A DNA stretch of 64,000 nt from Cyclospora cayetanensis (lineage: Eukaryota; Apicomplexa; Conoidasida; Eucoccidiorida; Eimeriidae), in assembly GCF_002999335.1 (NCBI RefSeq), contig NW_020312258.1:248001-312000 (forward strand), read 5' to 3'. The notes below the pieces were generated by a model that saw only the letters and a program-made list of their open reading frames with translations, was not told where the DNA came from and searched no databases. The position numbers were made by a program, and so were the translations under genes. Positions 1 through 12,500 of the stretch are shown in pieces (within the stretch, counting starts at the first letter, position 1; every line of letters starts with the position of its first letter).

Positions 1-195
1 TGTGTATCTATGTGTGTATGTATGTGTATGTGTGTATATGTGTGTATATGTGTGTATGTATGTGTATGTGTGTATATGTGTGTATGTATGTGTATGTGTG
101 TATATGTGTGTATATGTGTGTATACGTGTATATGTGTATATGTGTGTATATGTGTGTATGTATGTGTATGTGTGTATATGTGTGTATGTGTGTCT
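1..195. repeat. TG/TA-rich microsatellite in a TAM41 intron
   Basis: Imperfect array of TGTGTA/TGTATG units fills the left edge. It ends just before a polypyrimidine-poor acceptor (cag at 206-208) that opens the first visible TAM41 exon, so it lies in an intron. Short open frames across it encode only Val/Cys/Tyr/Met repeats and are not genes. Confidence 0.9.
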
Positions 196-208
196 TCCCT
201 GGCTGCAG

Positions 209-1960
209 CTGCGTCTGGCGCTGCTGCTTCTCCCCCAGGAAGTTTCTCTTATGCGCCTTCTGGAGGAAATCGTATCCTTGTCGTACCAAGGTGACCCATG
301 CGAACAAACTCTCTTCTCCTCTCCCCTACGCCTCCTGCGCTTCCGCCCCCCCGCCTGTTTGCCAAGGCGTCGGCTGACGCAGAGCAGGCAATGGTCCACC
401 CAAGGCTTTGGAGCAGCAAAGTGCCCCTTACCTGTACAACGCCGTCTAAAGTTTGTACAGCCATATCACCGTGCAAAAACTAAGACAGTCTCGCTGATCG
501 AACGCCCCCAATGGCTCTCGCAGCTGCTGCCCCTTCAGGCTGTGCAACACTCAGATTCTCCTCACACTGCCTGAAGCGTAAATTAAAAGCCTTTTGCTGA
601 GGCGGCCTTTGAGAGGGGCAGAGGGGCCTCGATCTACGTAGAAGTGTTCAATATTCGTGCGTGACGTGTCGGCTTTCTGCTGTGTAGGAGACTTTCGCAT
701 GCTCGTTGCGGAGGACCCCCAGAAGGTGCAGGCTATCGTACGTCTCTGTCTCTCGACTGCCGAACTTCTCGACGAGGATCGAAGGGGATCGGAGGGCTGC
801 TGTCTTGAGGGGCCGCGGAGCATATATATTTGTATATGTATATCGAATGCGATGCTTTCCGGCTTTGAACACCCTTCTTTCACCTGCGCGAATGCACCAG
901 ACGCAGAGCGAGATCCACGGAGGACGGGGAGGCGTTAGCGCGTCAGGCACACATTTACTGCCGGCCGTTCTTTTGTGTGTTTACGGCTTCAGGTGAGGAG
1001 CCAGACAGAGGCGCTCTGCTCCATTTATCTCCCTCTGCTCTCGAGGTTGCCCTCAGTGCACCTGGAAGCTGGGGAACACGTGGCTGTTCACGGCGAGGGC
1101 CCCTTGCCCTTCGGCGAAGACTGCAAGCCTCAGGATCTCAAAATCTGCAACGTGCGCGTGCAGGTGAGCTATTTATCGCGTGGGTGCGACGTTGAGGCTT
1201 CGCAGCTTCCCGCTGTAGTGCCTTTTTTCACCTTCCCCGTTTAGGGTTCTACCGACGGGGCTGCGACTGCTGGCAAGGTGCTGTGGAGTTTTCTGTACGT
1301 CCAGCAAGACAAGGCATCACCTGCGGCGCTTGAGGCGCTCTACAGCCCGCTGCCTTTGTCTATCCGTCAAAGGGCTGAAGCGGGTAAGTAACACACCACC
1401 AACCCCACAACCGGAGACGTGTATTTTTCCCGTGGTGTGTCTCATGAGCCGAAGCGAAAGGCCTGAATTCAACGAGCGCCAGCGATCGTTCCTCTTCCTC
1501 CGTGTGTCGATATTCGCAGCCGCGCGTTCCCCGCCAAGTGCCGTCGCTTCCCTATTCTTTAAGGCTCTGGGGGGGGCGGGGGGGGGCAGGGGACGCCTGT
1601 CGACTGCAGCGAGCATCCCTGTCTCGCCAGCTTCGTCTCGACAGTCCGTTCCCCTCGCAAGCAGCACGCCTCCGCCTGCGGAAGCCTTGCGCCTCGGTCT
1701 GCAGCGCTTGATGCTATGGCCGACGCTCAAGTGCAGCATGAAAAACGCCGTCTCCGCAGGTTTGGTGAACTCGGTAAGGCTACCAGGCGAGCTAGAGGTG
1801 ATGCTGTGCGGCTGGCGGGAGGGAGGGAAGGGGGGCGTGTGCGACTGCCTGCTTCGCATAGAGCCGTGCTTGCAAAAACATGCGCAGAGGACAGCTGTCT
1901 TTGCTGACACCGCAGGTCCTCTACGGACTCCGTAAACTTGGAAAGCGTGTTGGCAAGTGA
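209..1960 (+). CDS. TAM41: Mitochondrial CDP-diacylglycerol synthase TAM41 (MMP37 family), 3' part
   Basis: TAM41 makes CDP-diacylglycerol in the mitochondrial inner membrane, the step that feeds cardiolipin synthesis. Six exons fit with closed codon phases: 209-290, 688-737, 993-1163, 1245-1383, 1610-1773, 1916-1960 (stop TGA 1958-1960), giving 216 residues. Family blocks seen: LLLPQEVSLMRLLEE, the join SYQ-GDFRMLVAEDPQKVQAIV across the first intron (close to the family's SYxGDFRM...ED..KV..IV), then RLGLQRLMLWPTLKCSMKN and SAGLVNS-VLYGLRKLGKRVGK at the C terminus. Those last blocks match the family's R.GL..I....S..QS.KG..TAG...S..Y end. The N-terminal part with the nucleotidyltransferase core lies off the left edge. 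The exon at 1610 was chosen because it restores phase and the RLGL block. Identification rests on remembered family pattern; a different nucleotidyltransferase is unlikely. Confidence 0.75.
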
Positions 1961-2295
1961 CTACCCTGTCTTCCTTCCAACTTGCCTCTGCAGCTGCCTC
2001 GGCTACGTTAGTTTTTGAGGCCTTTTCCCGGCTATACAATACGCGAAGAACCGCGTCTGCAGCTATGCTGAAGGCACGACACTGGAAGGCGGTCTGGCAT
2101 CGCTTACAAACAGCCTGTGCTGCAAATGCCTCTAAGCTCTCGACCGCGTCTGTCTGTCTACTCGGGGTGCTGCTCCTGTCCCTTCTCTGGGAACGCAGTG
2201 TCGCTGAACGAGGCCCTCAATCCAAGCGCCTCCTCGGAATTCTCCCTTCTGGACGTCCCCCTCTGTAGAAGTTTTTCGTGAACACGCCCAGCTCG

Positions 2296-2346
<51 letters not shown>

Positions 2347-3124
2347 TTGCCTAGGTGTGTGCCTAATTTCGAGCGACCTCCTATCTAGAATTATGCGCTC
2401 ATAGAGCACGGCTGGGACGCTATTCCTGCTAGCTAGCAATAATAGTGAACTCTCAAGAGGCCGTTCTCCTTCGGTGCCCTGCACAAAAACCCGCCTCTAC
2501 GCGCTGATGTACCCAGTCGCGCAAAAGCTCGTTGTCAGCAAAACACGCAGCAGTTCGCCAGCATACACTACATTGGAAACAGAGGGCCGCGGAAACGCGC
2601 ACCGCTTGAAACGAAGCCACACTTCCAGACCGCGGAAGGGGCAGGAGGGTCGGAGTTAGCGAAAAAAAGCACTTGCTGAATACTTGCTGGCTCCTCTCTC
2701 CCCCGCAGCCGTGAGGACGCCCAGGATCTTCAGCAAACAGACTCCTGTAGACCCCATAGAATTGCGCATGCGTACGGCAACGCGCAGCCCTATAGACATT
2801 TGCAGCTCCCTAGAAGTATCCAGGGAGCAGTGGAGGTCTCGAAAGTTTTTAGTCATATAGATAGATATATATATATAGATACATTATGTATATGCATGCA
2901 TCATGTCTCTTGCCCAACGTGCTGGGCTCTTCTGCCAAATGCTGCAGAGGGGTGAGAGGCAGATGGTTTGAGGGGTAAATCGCCCAGGGGGCAGCCCTAC
3001 AGCTGGCAGGTGCCGAAGGCCGTGCGCGCGCTGCTTTGCGCATCTCCCTGGCAAGAGGATGTGAAGCACATCACCACACATACATACACACACAGCGAGT
3101 TGATGCCGAGCACATTCGCACGCC
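1961..3124. other. Intergenic region between convergent genes, with (TA)n
   Basis: No convincing gene. It holds a pure (TA) run at about 2296-2342, a shorter TATA-rich patch near 2860-2895, and the converging 3' ends of the TAM41 and symporter genes. Small open frames here have no recognisable content. Confidence 0.6.
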
Positions 3125-4834
3125 TCACTCATAGACTCCCCGCGGCTCTGGCGGCTCAGACGCTGTTGCGTTACTTTCGAGCTTCACTTTCGAGGAAGAG
3201 GCCGCAGCGATTGCCACGTTTGCACTGCAGTTGGTGTCATTGCTGGTAGCAGTCTGATACACTGGCGAAGCCGTCGTCGGGGGAGGGTCCAGAGGCACTC
3301 TTGCAGAGTGCTGCGAACCCTCTAGGCCTTCTTTGCCGATATCGGATGCTGGGGGAGGTGAGGGGTGTGCCGCTGCATCTGCGTGTCGCATGAGGCGTTC
3401 CTCGACGGCGCTGATGGCACCCGCCGCTGCAGCTCCGACTAAAGGGGTCACCAGGAAGCTGACAAGATAAGGCATGGAGGAAATGTCATCTGGAATGAAG
3501 AAAGAGAGGGAAAAGGGCTCGTGTGCTGCTGCCGAGGCGCCCACGCCACATACTAGCAACCCCACCACGGAGCACGCGAGGCCCCCCAGGAAGCCCCACT
3601 TGGTGATCTTGGGGTGTACAGACACTAGGAAGGGTCCGGCGAGGACGGCGCAGAGAAAGTTGGATACCATGAAAAGCGAGAGCAGGGGCACTTGATAGAG
3701 GGCTAGGAGGACTGCGGGGATGTTTATCAGCACCATCGCCAGTCTTGCCCAGTTGAAAGAAAGACTGCGTTTCTCCAAGTCGTTTCCGATCAAGGAAACG
3801 ATTGCTGCTTGGTAGGTGTCCACACTCGAGGTGACGCAGGCAACAGCCAGCACGCATAGCACCACAAGCCAGGGAGTCGGCAAGTTTTGCGCTGCGTAGC
3901 TGAACAGCGAGCCGCCGTTTAGGGCCTCTTCGCGGGAGAGACAAACTATGCCAGCCACGCCGAACAGCAGCACTGAGACTCCCGAGAGAACTCCCGCGAG
4001 CAAGAACGCCTTGCGGATATCCGATGCAGAGCGAGCTGCCCACACGCGTTGCCAGATTCCCTGATCGCAGAGATACACCGGCCACACAGAGGCCACAATG
4101 ACGGCACCGGCAATGAGCGACTTCTCGCTGGAGAGGGCAGCGGGTGCGAGAGCGAGAGACTGCGAGATGGGGAGGCCCCCCGAGGGGGGCCCCCCCTCCG
4201 TGCAGACGAGGTACACGGTGAAGGGCACGAAGAGGGAGACGATAATGAGCGCCTGAACGACGTCGCTGACAATGCAGCATTTCAGGCCCCCCACGAGGAC
4301 GTAGAGCAGAGGCACCAAGGCGACGAGAATCACGGCACAGGGAACGGGGAAGGTGTTGCTGGAGATGGCAGACATGGACATTCCCACAGTGGTGAGCTCC
4401 GTAGACAGCGTGACAAACATCATGGAAAGCGAGATGCAGGCAGCTGCTAGCTGCGCCACCGACCCGAAACGGAGGGCCACGTAGTCGCAGCTGCAGAAGC
4501 CTCCCTTCGCCCGCTTGCAAACCAGGGGAGCCAGCCAGACGAGCAGCAGGTAGGGAGCACCGCTGCTGATGGCATATCCAACAGCGCCTGGCCACCCATA
4601 CAGGGCCCCTCCCACAGCAGGGAGATACAATACCCAGTTACCCATCAGGGAGGCGTAGAGGGAGAGGCCCAGATACAGCCAAGAAACTTCATTGCGCGCG
4701 GAAAGGAAAGTAGGGCCGGGGTGGAGCAGGCGGTAACAAGACTCTTTTCGCCCGCTGTACACCACAAAGAGGCCAAAGCCGAACACTGTGCAGAAGAAGG
4801 TCCCATAGGCCGCATTCAAGTCCAGGGCCCCCAT
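3125..4834 (-). CDS. Sodium:solute symporter (SSS family) membrane transporter
   Basis: Intronless gene for about 569 residues. The frame is open 81 codons further upstream, but the first ATG is at 4832-4834 (MGALDLNAAYGTFF), so that start is preferred. The protein is a polytopic membrane protein with roughly 12-13 hydrophobic spans. It carries SSS signatures in the right order: GGLKCCIVSDVVQALIIV in the first half, CDQGIWQRVWAARSASDI in the middle, then SSVDTYQAAIVSLIGND. Substrates of this family include urea/polyamines (DUR3 branch), pantothenate, proline and iodide; the sequence alone does not fix the substrate. The architecture before the first signature (GLSLYASLMGNW...) resembles the DUR3-like branch, which is inference. 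The last ~85 residues are a hydrophilic Ser/Pro/Ala-rich tail typical of coccidian proteins. It probably acts at the plasma membrane or an internal membrane. It converges on TAM41. Confidence 0.85.
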   Translation of the reverse strand: MGALDLNAAYGTFFCTVFGFGLFVVYSGRKESCYRLLHPGPTFLSARNEVSWLYLGLSLYASLMGNWVLYLPAVGGALYGWPGAVGYAISSGAPYLLLVWLAPLVCKRAKGGFCSCDYVALRFGSVAQLAAACISLSMMFVTLSTELTTVGMSMSAISSNTFPVPCAVILVALVPLLYVLVGGLKCCIVSDVVQALIIVSLFVPFTVYLVCTEGGPPSGGLPISQSLALAPAALSSEKSLIAGAVIVASVWPVYLCDQGIWQRVWAARSASDIRKAFLLAGVLSGVSVLLFGVAGIVCLSREEALNGGSLFSYAAQNLPTPWLVVLCVLAVACVTSSVDTYQAAIVSLIGNDLEKRSLSFNWARLAMVLINIPAVLLALYQVPLLSLFMVSNFLCAVLAGPFLVSVHPKITKWGFLGGLACSVVGLLVCGVGASAAAHEPFSLSFFIPDDISSMPYLVSFLVTPLVGAAAAGAISAVEERLMRHADAAAHPSPPPASDIGKEGLEGSQHSARVPLDPPPTTASPVYQTATSNDTNCSANVAIAAASSSKVKLESNATASEPPEPRGVYE

Positions 4835-6502
4835 GCTGGACGAGTTGCCGGGAAGGAAACGCGCAGGGGCCCCCCTTTTCTGCACGCATGCATGCAGGCC
4901 GTGCGGGTTGGCTTGCGAAAGAAAGCGCGAGGAGGTGAATAAAGCGCAAGAAAGCACGGGGTAGGGGGAATAACAGCTCGCGTGCAGGAGGATGTGGAAT
5001 CGGGGGGGAGGACAACGCTCGCGCTGTATGCAAACCCTCGGGAGGAGGCCTGTAGGCCCTGATGGAAGTGGAAACACGGCGCCTGGAGAAACTATTCATG
5101 AACAAACTGCGAGAAACGATGAAAATAACGGCGAGAGCCCCCGCTACATCTGAAAGAACGCACACCTTCTTCGCTACGAACGCTCCCATTCATGGCGAGG
5201 GGCACATTTAGGCTAAGCGAAGCGGACCGCACCCAAGAATCAAAGTCAGGAATTACTAAATGACATTCAGTTAGCATTCCTATGTCTTGAAGAAAGCGGC
5301 CCGTCTGAAGGTTCCGAAGACTAAAGATCCCAGGAGAGGTAGAGACACTCGCCCCCTGAGATTCTATGAGTAGGCCAAGGATGCGTGCGGGGCAGCCAAG
5401 TCCGTCACGTCTCGTTTCTTACATGTTTCCTAGATCCAGAAAAGGCTACTGGTGCATAAAGAAAGCAAAGGAAGCGAAAAGGTTTGTGCGCAAATAGCGA
5501 ATCACGAAAAGGTCCTAGCCGAGAGGGGCTTCGGGAGCACCGGCGGTTATCAATATCGCTTTTCCCATTTCACGTTGCGTTGCCGGCGCACATGCATACA
5601 GTATCACTAGTGTGCGTCACGATACAGGCATTTAAAATAAGATGTAAGCTCGCAGTTTTTGTCGCAAGTTTTAACGGGTTCATGCATTGCCTGTCATTAC
5701 CCCTCTCTGGGTAGATATGGGTACACATCCCCTTGCCGAAACTTCTTTGCGTAGGGCACTGCCTGACTGGCCCCTTTCTAGGTTTATTTCCCCTTTATAG
5801 GGGGTTGGTGGTAGTGAGGCCCTTTATTCGGTCGCCCAGCGATGTGGGAGTTCCTGCCGATTTCTGCATGTGAAACCTTTCCTTCTCCCGCTGCACCCGT
5901 CGAGTATCAGTGTCAGAGAGCGCAAATGTGCTTTAAGGGTGTTTAGCAGAAGCCTAGAGGCTCCATGTGAATTTGTAGGCCTGACACTTCCGCCTGATTT
6001 TCCCTGCCTAAAGAATCATACTTCCTGTGTCCCTATTGCTCACTGCCCTCTCGGCTTCTGCCCGCTTCTCTGCCAAATCCGATACGCCAATTCTACTGAA
6101 CTGCATGCAAACCAGCACTCCCCCACTTCTTCCTCAAGAAGCCCGGAGTCCATCACGTACAACCGGCTTTGGGCTGCTCGACAGCACCGGCAGGAACTCA
6201 CTTGCCTGACATGCAAGACCGATATCCTCCACAACACTTGCCAAGGTAGGCAAGCGTACATGTGTGCCCCGAACACAACGAAACGTTCGGATCCGACATG
6301 AAGGGCTGCCTCACGCATGCAGTACATTTGTAACTGCTCCCATGCATGCGTATGCGTTCAAAGCCCTGCATGTAGGCCTAGGTCTAGCCTGACACATGCG
6401 CCACGCTAAGGAAAGATAGGCAAGACCTTGCAAGTGTAAGTACAGCTCGACACAGTCAGCTGTAAGCGTGAGGGAAACATTCCTCTCTTGGGCGTCTGTA
6501 CA
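4835..6502. other. Intergenic: upstream of the symporter, downstream of NAT10
   Basis: About 1.7 kb without supported genes. It must hold the symporter promoter (next to 4834) and the NAT10 3' UTR. Open frames near 5870-6300 lack family features and atypically encode mixed-composition peptides; I treat them as chance. Confidence 0.55.
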
Positions 6503-9500
6503 CTAGAACGCCATATTCTTGAATTTCTTGCTTTTATGTGTTTTCGACTCCTTCTGATCCTCCGCGCTCGGGACTTTGCTCTCCTTACGGACAGAAATTG
6601 ATCCTGCAGCAATATCAGAACGGAAAAACAGTTCCTTCCGAATGATGCCCTTGCCTTGTAGGCCTACTCCATACGCAGTACTCGCGTTTCCATGTGTGTA
6701 TGGGAAACCACGGGCTGGCCACTAAATTAAAATCACACGGCTACAATTCACGGACACCCAGTGCGTCTAGCCCATATTGAATGCTATGCAACTAGACGCA
6801 ACAAGCGTATGCAGATAGATTGATTTGTTGCTCAACAAAGAATATCCAGTCCAGAGGGCGATGCAAAAGGCCCTTTCCGTTTACAGAAAAGGCAGCACGC
6901 CATACCTGAGACCTCGCGGCCTCCTGTCACCCCCACGATATCCTCCTTGCTGATCTCACTCACGCTGTACTTCTGTGGAGTGCACAACGCAGGCATTGCA
7001 CATTAGGAGACAATTTGTTAGCCAGTGTTCTTTTCTCCTTTCCTCTTTGTCTCTTGGCTAGCTCAGCTTATCAGCCTGCTGGTTTCGTCTTGACCCGCCT
7101 GTCGCCTCTATTCCTGCGACTACCTCTCTGAGAGCGGCCCTAGCCTGCGCCGTATACAGGCGAAACTGCTTCCCCTCCCCCGAGACGCGATATCCCCTCG
7201 CTTTTTCAAGATCACGGGAGCCAAGCGGCACTCTCGGCGGAAAAAGAATCCAGTCGAGGCGCTGCCACCAGCACGTCTCTCGGCCTCCCCCTCCCGCCTG
7301 TGTCAGCCTACCTCTAGCGCATCATGGCCAAGCGCCTCTTTGATCTTCTTAAGCTGCTGCTTCTGCTGCTTCAGAACTTTGTCCGCATCCGCCTGCTGCT
7401 CCTCTGCCAGAGGACCCTGGGCATCAACTCCTCCCACTGCTTCTCCCTGCTTTACAGCCACCCGCCTGGTGGACGCTGCGGCGAAAGCCAAAGCCTCTTC
7501 GGCTTCCAGCAAGCCCTGACAAAAAGTGCAATGCGCAGCGCGAAGGGGCCAGGGTATGCATGCCGCCATAACCCGCCAGTAGAGGCAAACAGGCGGCAGG
7601 GAGACACGGGCACTCACTGCACACTGCGAGAACGCATGCAATCGCGGCACTGCAAGCTGGCGCGGCAGCAATCTTGTGATAGGGCTGGCTGGCCAACAGT
7701 CTTACGCGTAAATGCTGATGAATTTTAACCATTGCCTTATTAAAAAGGGCCAGGATCTGGGTAATCGGCACTGAGAATTCAGCGGCAAGAGAATCCGCTG
7801 CAGAATGATGACAGTGCAGACGCATGAAGGCTTAGAGGGCTGTTGGGGAGGTGGCACTGCAGGCTTTGGCAAAGACATACAACAACAATGCTGCGGTCTC
7901 GCAGAAAATCTGGTTACATACTGCCTGCTGGTGCATGCACACACGGCTGTGGCTGATTGAGCGCTGCGCGAATGCATCCTTTGCCGCCGCTCCGCCTGTC
8001 TTTTCATTGGCCACGGCGCCTCCGTTTAGCTGGCATGTTCGGGCAGATGTTTTGATTGCGTTTCTAACGCCGTGTGTCTGGCATCTGCATGCAACATTCC
8101 CCTCGAAGCCATACAGGGAAGCCTAAAGGCTCTGCGCAAGACCCCATACTCCCACAGTGCCAACGTACGCTGCCTGCGCTGTCCTCCCATGCCTAGAAGT
8201 GCTGCCTCCTGGAGGAAGGAGAGGCGCACATCCCTCAGCCTCCCCCCAAAATAGAGAGAGCACAGCAGAGGGACCAAGTCGGTAACAAGAGATATGTCGG
8301 CAAGCTGCTGAGAGTACTTCTGCAGACGCCCCAAGTCGTGAAGTGTAAAGAATTCCATGAGCTAAGAAAACGCTCACACACACGCAGGAGACTCCCAGTA
8401 ACCCCTCTAGCAAAAGGACGAAGGGCATGCCTGACTGCAGGGCTGCATCTTTGTGGAAGGGAACGCAAGCGCCTTATATATTAAGTCCATTAATAGACTC
8501 GAGTGGGTATCTGCCTCTCGGTGTCTTAAACTGCTTCTCCCAACAGCTTCGTAAAGCCATGCTCCGAGAGCCTCGCGTTGGTCACCATCCCCACGCCCTC
8601 CTCCCCCCCCTCCCCTTCCTCTGCAGGGCACCCGATGTTCTAACATCTCGACATTCGCGAAACAGCAAGCACGCTGTACTCACCGTCTTCGCGTTCAAAG
8701 GAGGCAACTTGCCCTCTTGCTGCTGTCCCTTGGCTCCTTCCGAAGCGGTGGCGAGCGCCAAAGAAATCGGCATATGGCGAAAGGGGCCCCCCGTCAGCTC
8801 AACGAATCGCCGACGAAAGTCTACAGCAAAGAGGTGTACCCACTGGCCGTCTGCCGCTTGATTCTGCGACATCCAAACAACACATTACATAAGAATCGCC
8901 TGCTTCTCGTGCTCCTCTTCCAACCTACCACCTTGCGTGCTCTCTGCACGCCTCGCTCCATCCCCGAGCGCCCTCACCGCCCCCCCTGTGTCCTCTATCT
9001 ATATATGTCTCCATCTCTCTGTCTATCTATCTCTTCCCCTCTTGAAGTCTGGCACTTCCTGCGACAATCAGGAAAGCCCTACGCCCTTCCACCAGCGTCT
9101 TCAGTTGAGCCGTACTGTCTCTGCCACGGCGTCGAGCCCTCCAAAGAGGCCTCTCTTATGGCTCTCCTCGCGCCTGGTGCTGCCGTCAGCTGCAGCAGCA
9201 CCAAACCCTTCCGGAGGAGCAGCTGCTGCTGGCCTCAGCATGATGCAGCTGTGTTCACCGGTCACGTCGTTCGGCTGCTGCCGTAGATACACCGGGACAA
9301 AGCCCCTACGGCTCCAGAAGCGGAGCAGCTGATCAGTAAGTCCAAACGCGGTACCGAAGTAATCCACGGAAAAAGGAGGACGACTGCGGCTGCAGGGGCA
9401 CAGCAGGGGAGGCGTCACTCGGGGTTTAAACTGCTCCGAGGTGATTTCAGAAAAGGCCACTGCAGTAGCTCCCGCAGACTTAGAAGTCTTCTTGGCCTTT

Positions 9501-12500
9501 GCGGAGGCGCCCTTGAGCCTGCCTGCCGCCTTCCGCTCTTCTGCCGCCTCTGCATCCGTCTCCTCGTCCTCCGCCGACTCCTCCCCCTCGGACGTACCGA
9601 CTTCCGCGTCAAGGTCTTCAATGTCTCCATCCACTTTGGAAACTTTCGCCTTCTTCGACTTGTCTCGCTGCTGCCTTTCCGTTTCGGACCGGCCTTGAAA
9701 GAAGGATCTGAACTCCGGAGGTTCCTGCAGAGCAAGTCCTCGCCCTTCAAAGAAATCAACCAGCTGCTGCAGCGCTGCCGAGCCAAATCCCATGCGCTGC
9801 AAACTCGGATGCACGGCAATCCTGACGATTCGGGCCTAACAGACACCGCACGCAGCTGAGAAAGCGCTGCAGTTTTCTCGAAACATCTCCCGTCCAGCCG
9901 CAGTGAGGCCGCTCCGTCTTGCTGCCGGCAAGAGAGGAGACGAGCCTCTGCTCGTCCCTGCGCTCTAGGAACCAACTGACATGTCGAGACAGCCCTCAAA
10001 CTCACGCCTGCCACCTTCGCTAAGAAGACTCTATTCAGACATTGAGACGCGAGCTAACGGGGAGCTAGATCGTGAGAAGTGCACACCCCAGAGAGAATAC
10101 CAACGTCTTCGTCCCCAAATGCCTGGGCAAGCGTCCATGGAAGAAGATCGCCTGCAGGCCTAAGGCCTCGTCCAAGGGCCTCTCGTATGGCCCCTCGCGA
10201 CAGGGCCCCCTCTATTGCCACCTGTGAAACACCGCATCAGCGTTCCTTCGCAGTTTTGCTCTGAAGCTCCACGGCTTCCCGTTGGACCTAAGCCAGCGCA
10301 ATCTCCGTACAGACCGCGAGCAGAAGAAGCCGCCTTCCCAAAAGCAGGGTGCAGAGCCTAACAAGGAGCGCGAAACTAGCCCTCTCGTCACGTTCTCCCC
10401 ACCCAACTCCCCGCTCAAGGCTGGTCACCACACTCTAGCACGACACGTCTAGACTCCCCTGAGAAGGAACTGTAGGCGCGCATCATCCAGACAGACACCC
10501 CTACGCGCCGCACTTCCTTCTCGAAAGCGTGTGCAGCTGAAACGCTTGCCTGCGTGCCCTTGTTCTGCCCAAATATAAATCTGCGCCCGGCCCATTTTCT
10601 TAGAGTTCCCACTGCCCCTCTCGTCTCCCTGAGATGCGGAGACAGCTGGGCAGCACACTGCCATCTTTAAAACTGCCATCAACACACACGAGCCCCTCCG
10701 CCAGATACCGCCTCAGTCACACGACACGCGGAAGAGACAGCAAGCAACGCCTTTCCCCTCTTTACTTTGCCAGTCTCTTCCGCCGCCTCCTCCCTCGTGT
10801 GCCGCCTACCTACCTGAATGGCACAAAACACATCCGGTAAACTATCCTGCTGGTCGTCAACTGTTTGCATAAAGGCAAAGACGAGGTGTGCAGGGGCGTC
10901 CGCCAGGAGCTGCAGATCATTCGGGCTGTTCTTGTAGTGCGAAGAAACAAAGAGGCCCTGAAGACGCTGGAGAAAGGCCTCGCTCGCCGGGTGATACGAA
11001 AATAAGGCATCACGATTCACTAGGTAAAGGCTGCAGCTCTTAGGGGAAGGCAGGCCCTTCTGCAGCAACCCGCCAACACACACAGAAAACAGCTGGAGGT
11101 ACTCCATGCACCGTGTGCGTGTGTGGAGTGTGTATCTGTGTGTCTCTGTGTGTATCTGTGTGTGGAGTGTGTCTCTGTGTGTATCTGTGTGCCTATGTGT
11201 GTATGTGTGTGTATGTGTGTGGAGCGTGTGTATGCGTGTGAAAGGAAAGATTTGCAGGCATCCCTGTGGAGAGCGTGGGTAAGCGTCTCAGCAGCACAGC
11301 AGTTGCGCGTGTGTGTCTGGTGACATGCACGCTGCTGGCGAAGACTGCGCCAGCGGCATTTCACAACTGCACACGGTGCGCGGAGGATTCTGCGGCAGCT
11401 GCGCACGGGCTGTTGCAGAGCCTGCTGCCTGTTGCTTGTTTACCTCTGGGTCCAACGGGGGAGCAGTCGTGGCGTCCAGACAGAGCAGGTCGTGCAGCCA
11501 CTGCTCTACAGCGTCTCCGGACGCATATCGAATCGGCGTGCGCAGACTCAGCTCCTTCAGCTGGCGGGGAGGGGGGCCCCTCGCCTCCTGGCCGGGGGCC
11601 CCCTTAGACCCCCGTCGCAAGTCGCTCAACAGCTTAAGAGACAAGGAACGTCCGGTTCCCTCGTAGCCGTTGATCGTCGAGGAGAGCAACACCAGATAAG
11701 GGCCTGAAGATGAACCCCCACTCCACAGCTCCCCCCCTGCAGCGCGTGGGTGTGCTTGCCGCTCAAGTCTTTTTGCATGCAGCCCCTGGATCGCGAAACG
11801 GAGCCGCCGCCACGCATGCAAGCTGGCAGCCTCGATGGAGTCCTCGCTGCCAACCACCACACCCACGGACCCCCGAAATACCCCTTTCCACCCGCAGACT
11901 CACCGAGCAGCTTCTTCACGATCGGCAAGGGGATGCTGGCTGCCTCGTCTACAACCAGGAGCTCGGCCTGCCTAAGGGCCTCGTGCTCACTGGGGAACAC
12001 GAACTGGATGCGCTGTCTGTGCTGCTTGTACACGTCCACCTTCGTGATAGCCTTCACGGTCTGCCGCTGATACAACCCCGAAGCAGCACCCCCAGACACA
12101 TCAGCGGCGGCAGAAACTCGTGCAGCTGCTCCCACGACCTCTAAGGTCACCTGAAAGTCAAGCTGTTCACGCAGACCAGTTGCAACCAAACCCTGCGCGC
12201 CGAGCACACACGACCACGGAGAAGCGCCACGCATGCAGCGCAAACACTCGGGAGACGCATGGGGTTCATCTGCCTGCGAAGAGGGAGGCCAGCCGAAAAG
12301 CGGAGAAACGAGGAGCAAGGCACATGGGAAAATGCCAAAAAGAGCGAGCGAGGTGTGTAAGGCCCTGCTACCACTCCCTCCAGACCACTTCCCTTCTCGC
12401 CACTGGCACTGCCCTCACCTTCTGCACAAACTCGAAAAGCGTTTGTACGTTCTCGACCGCAGGCGCACACACAAAAATGCTGCTGACACCCAGAGACACT

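Noticed and set aside
3125..5077. Longer symporter reading frame starting at 5077
   Set aside because: The first codon there is GTG and the added 81 residues have no family similarity; the first ATG (4834) gives a natural SSS N terminus.
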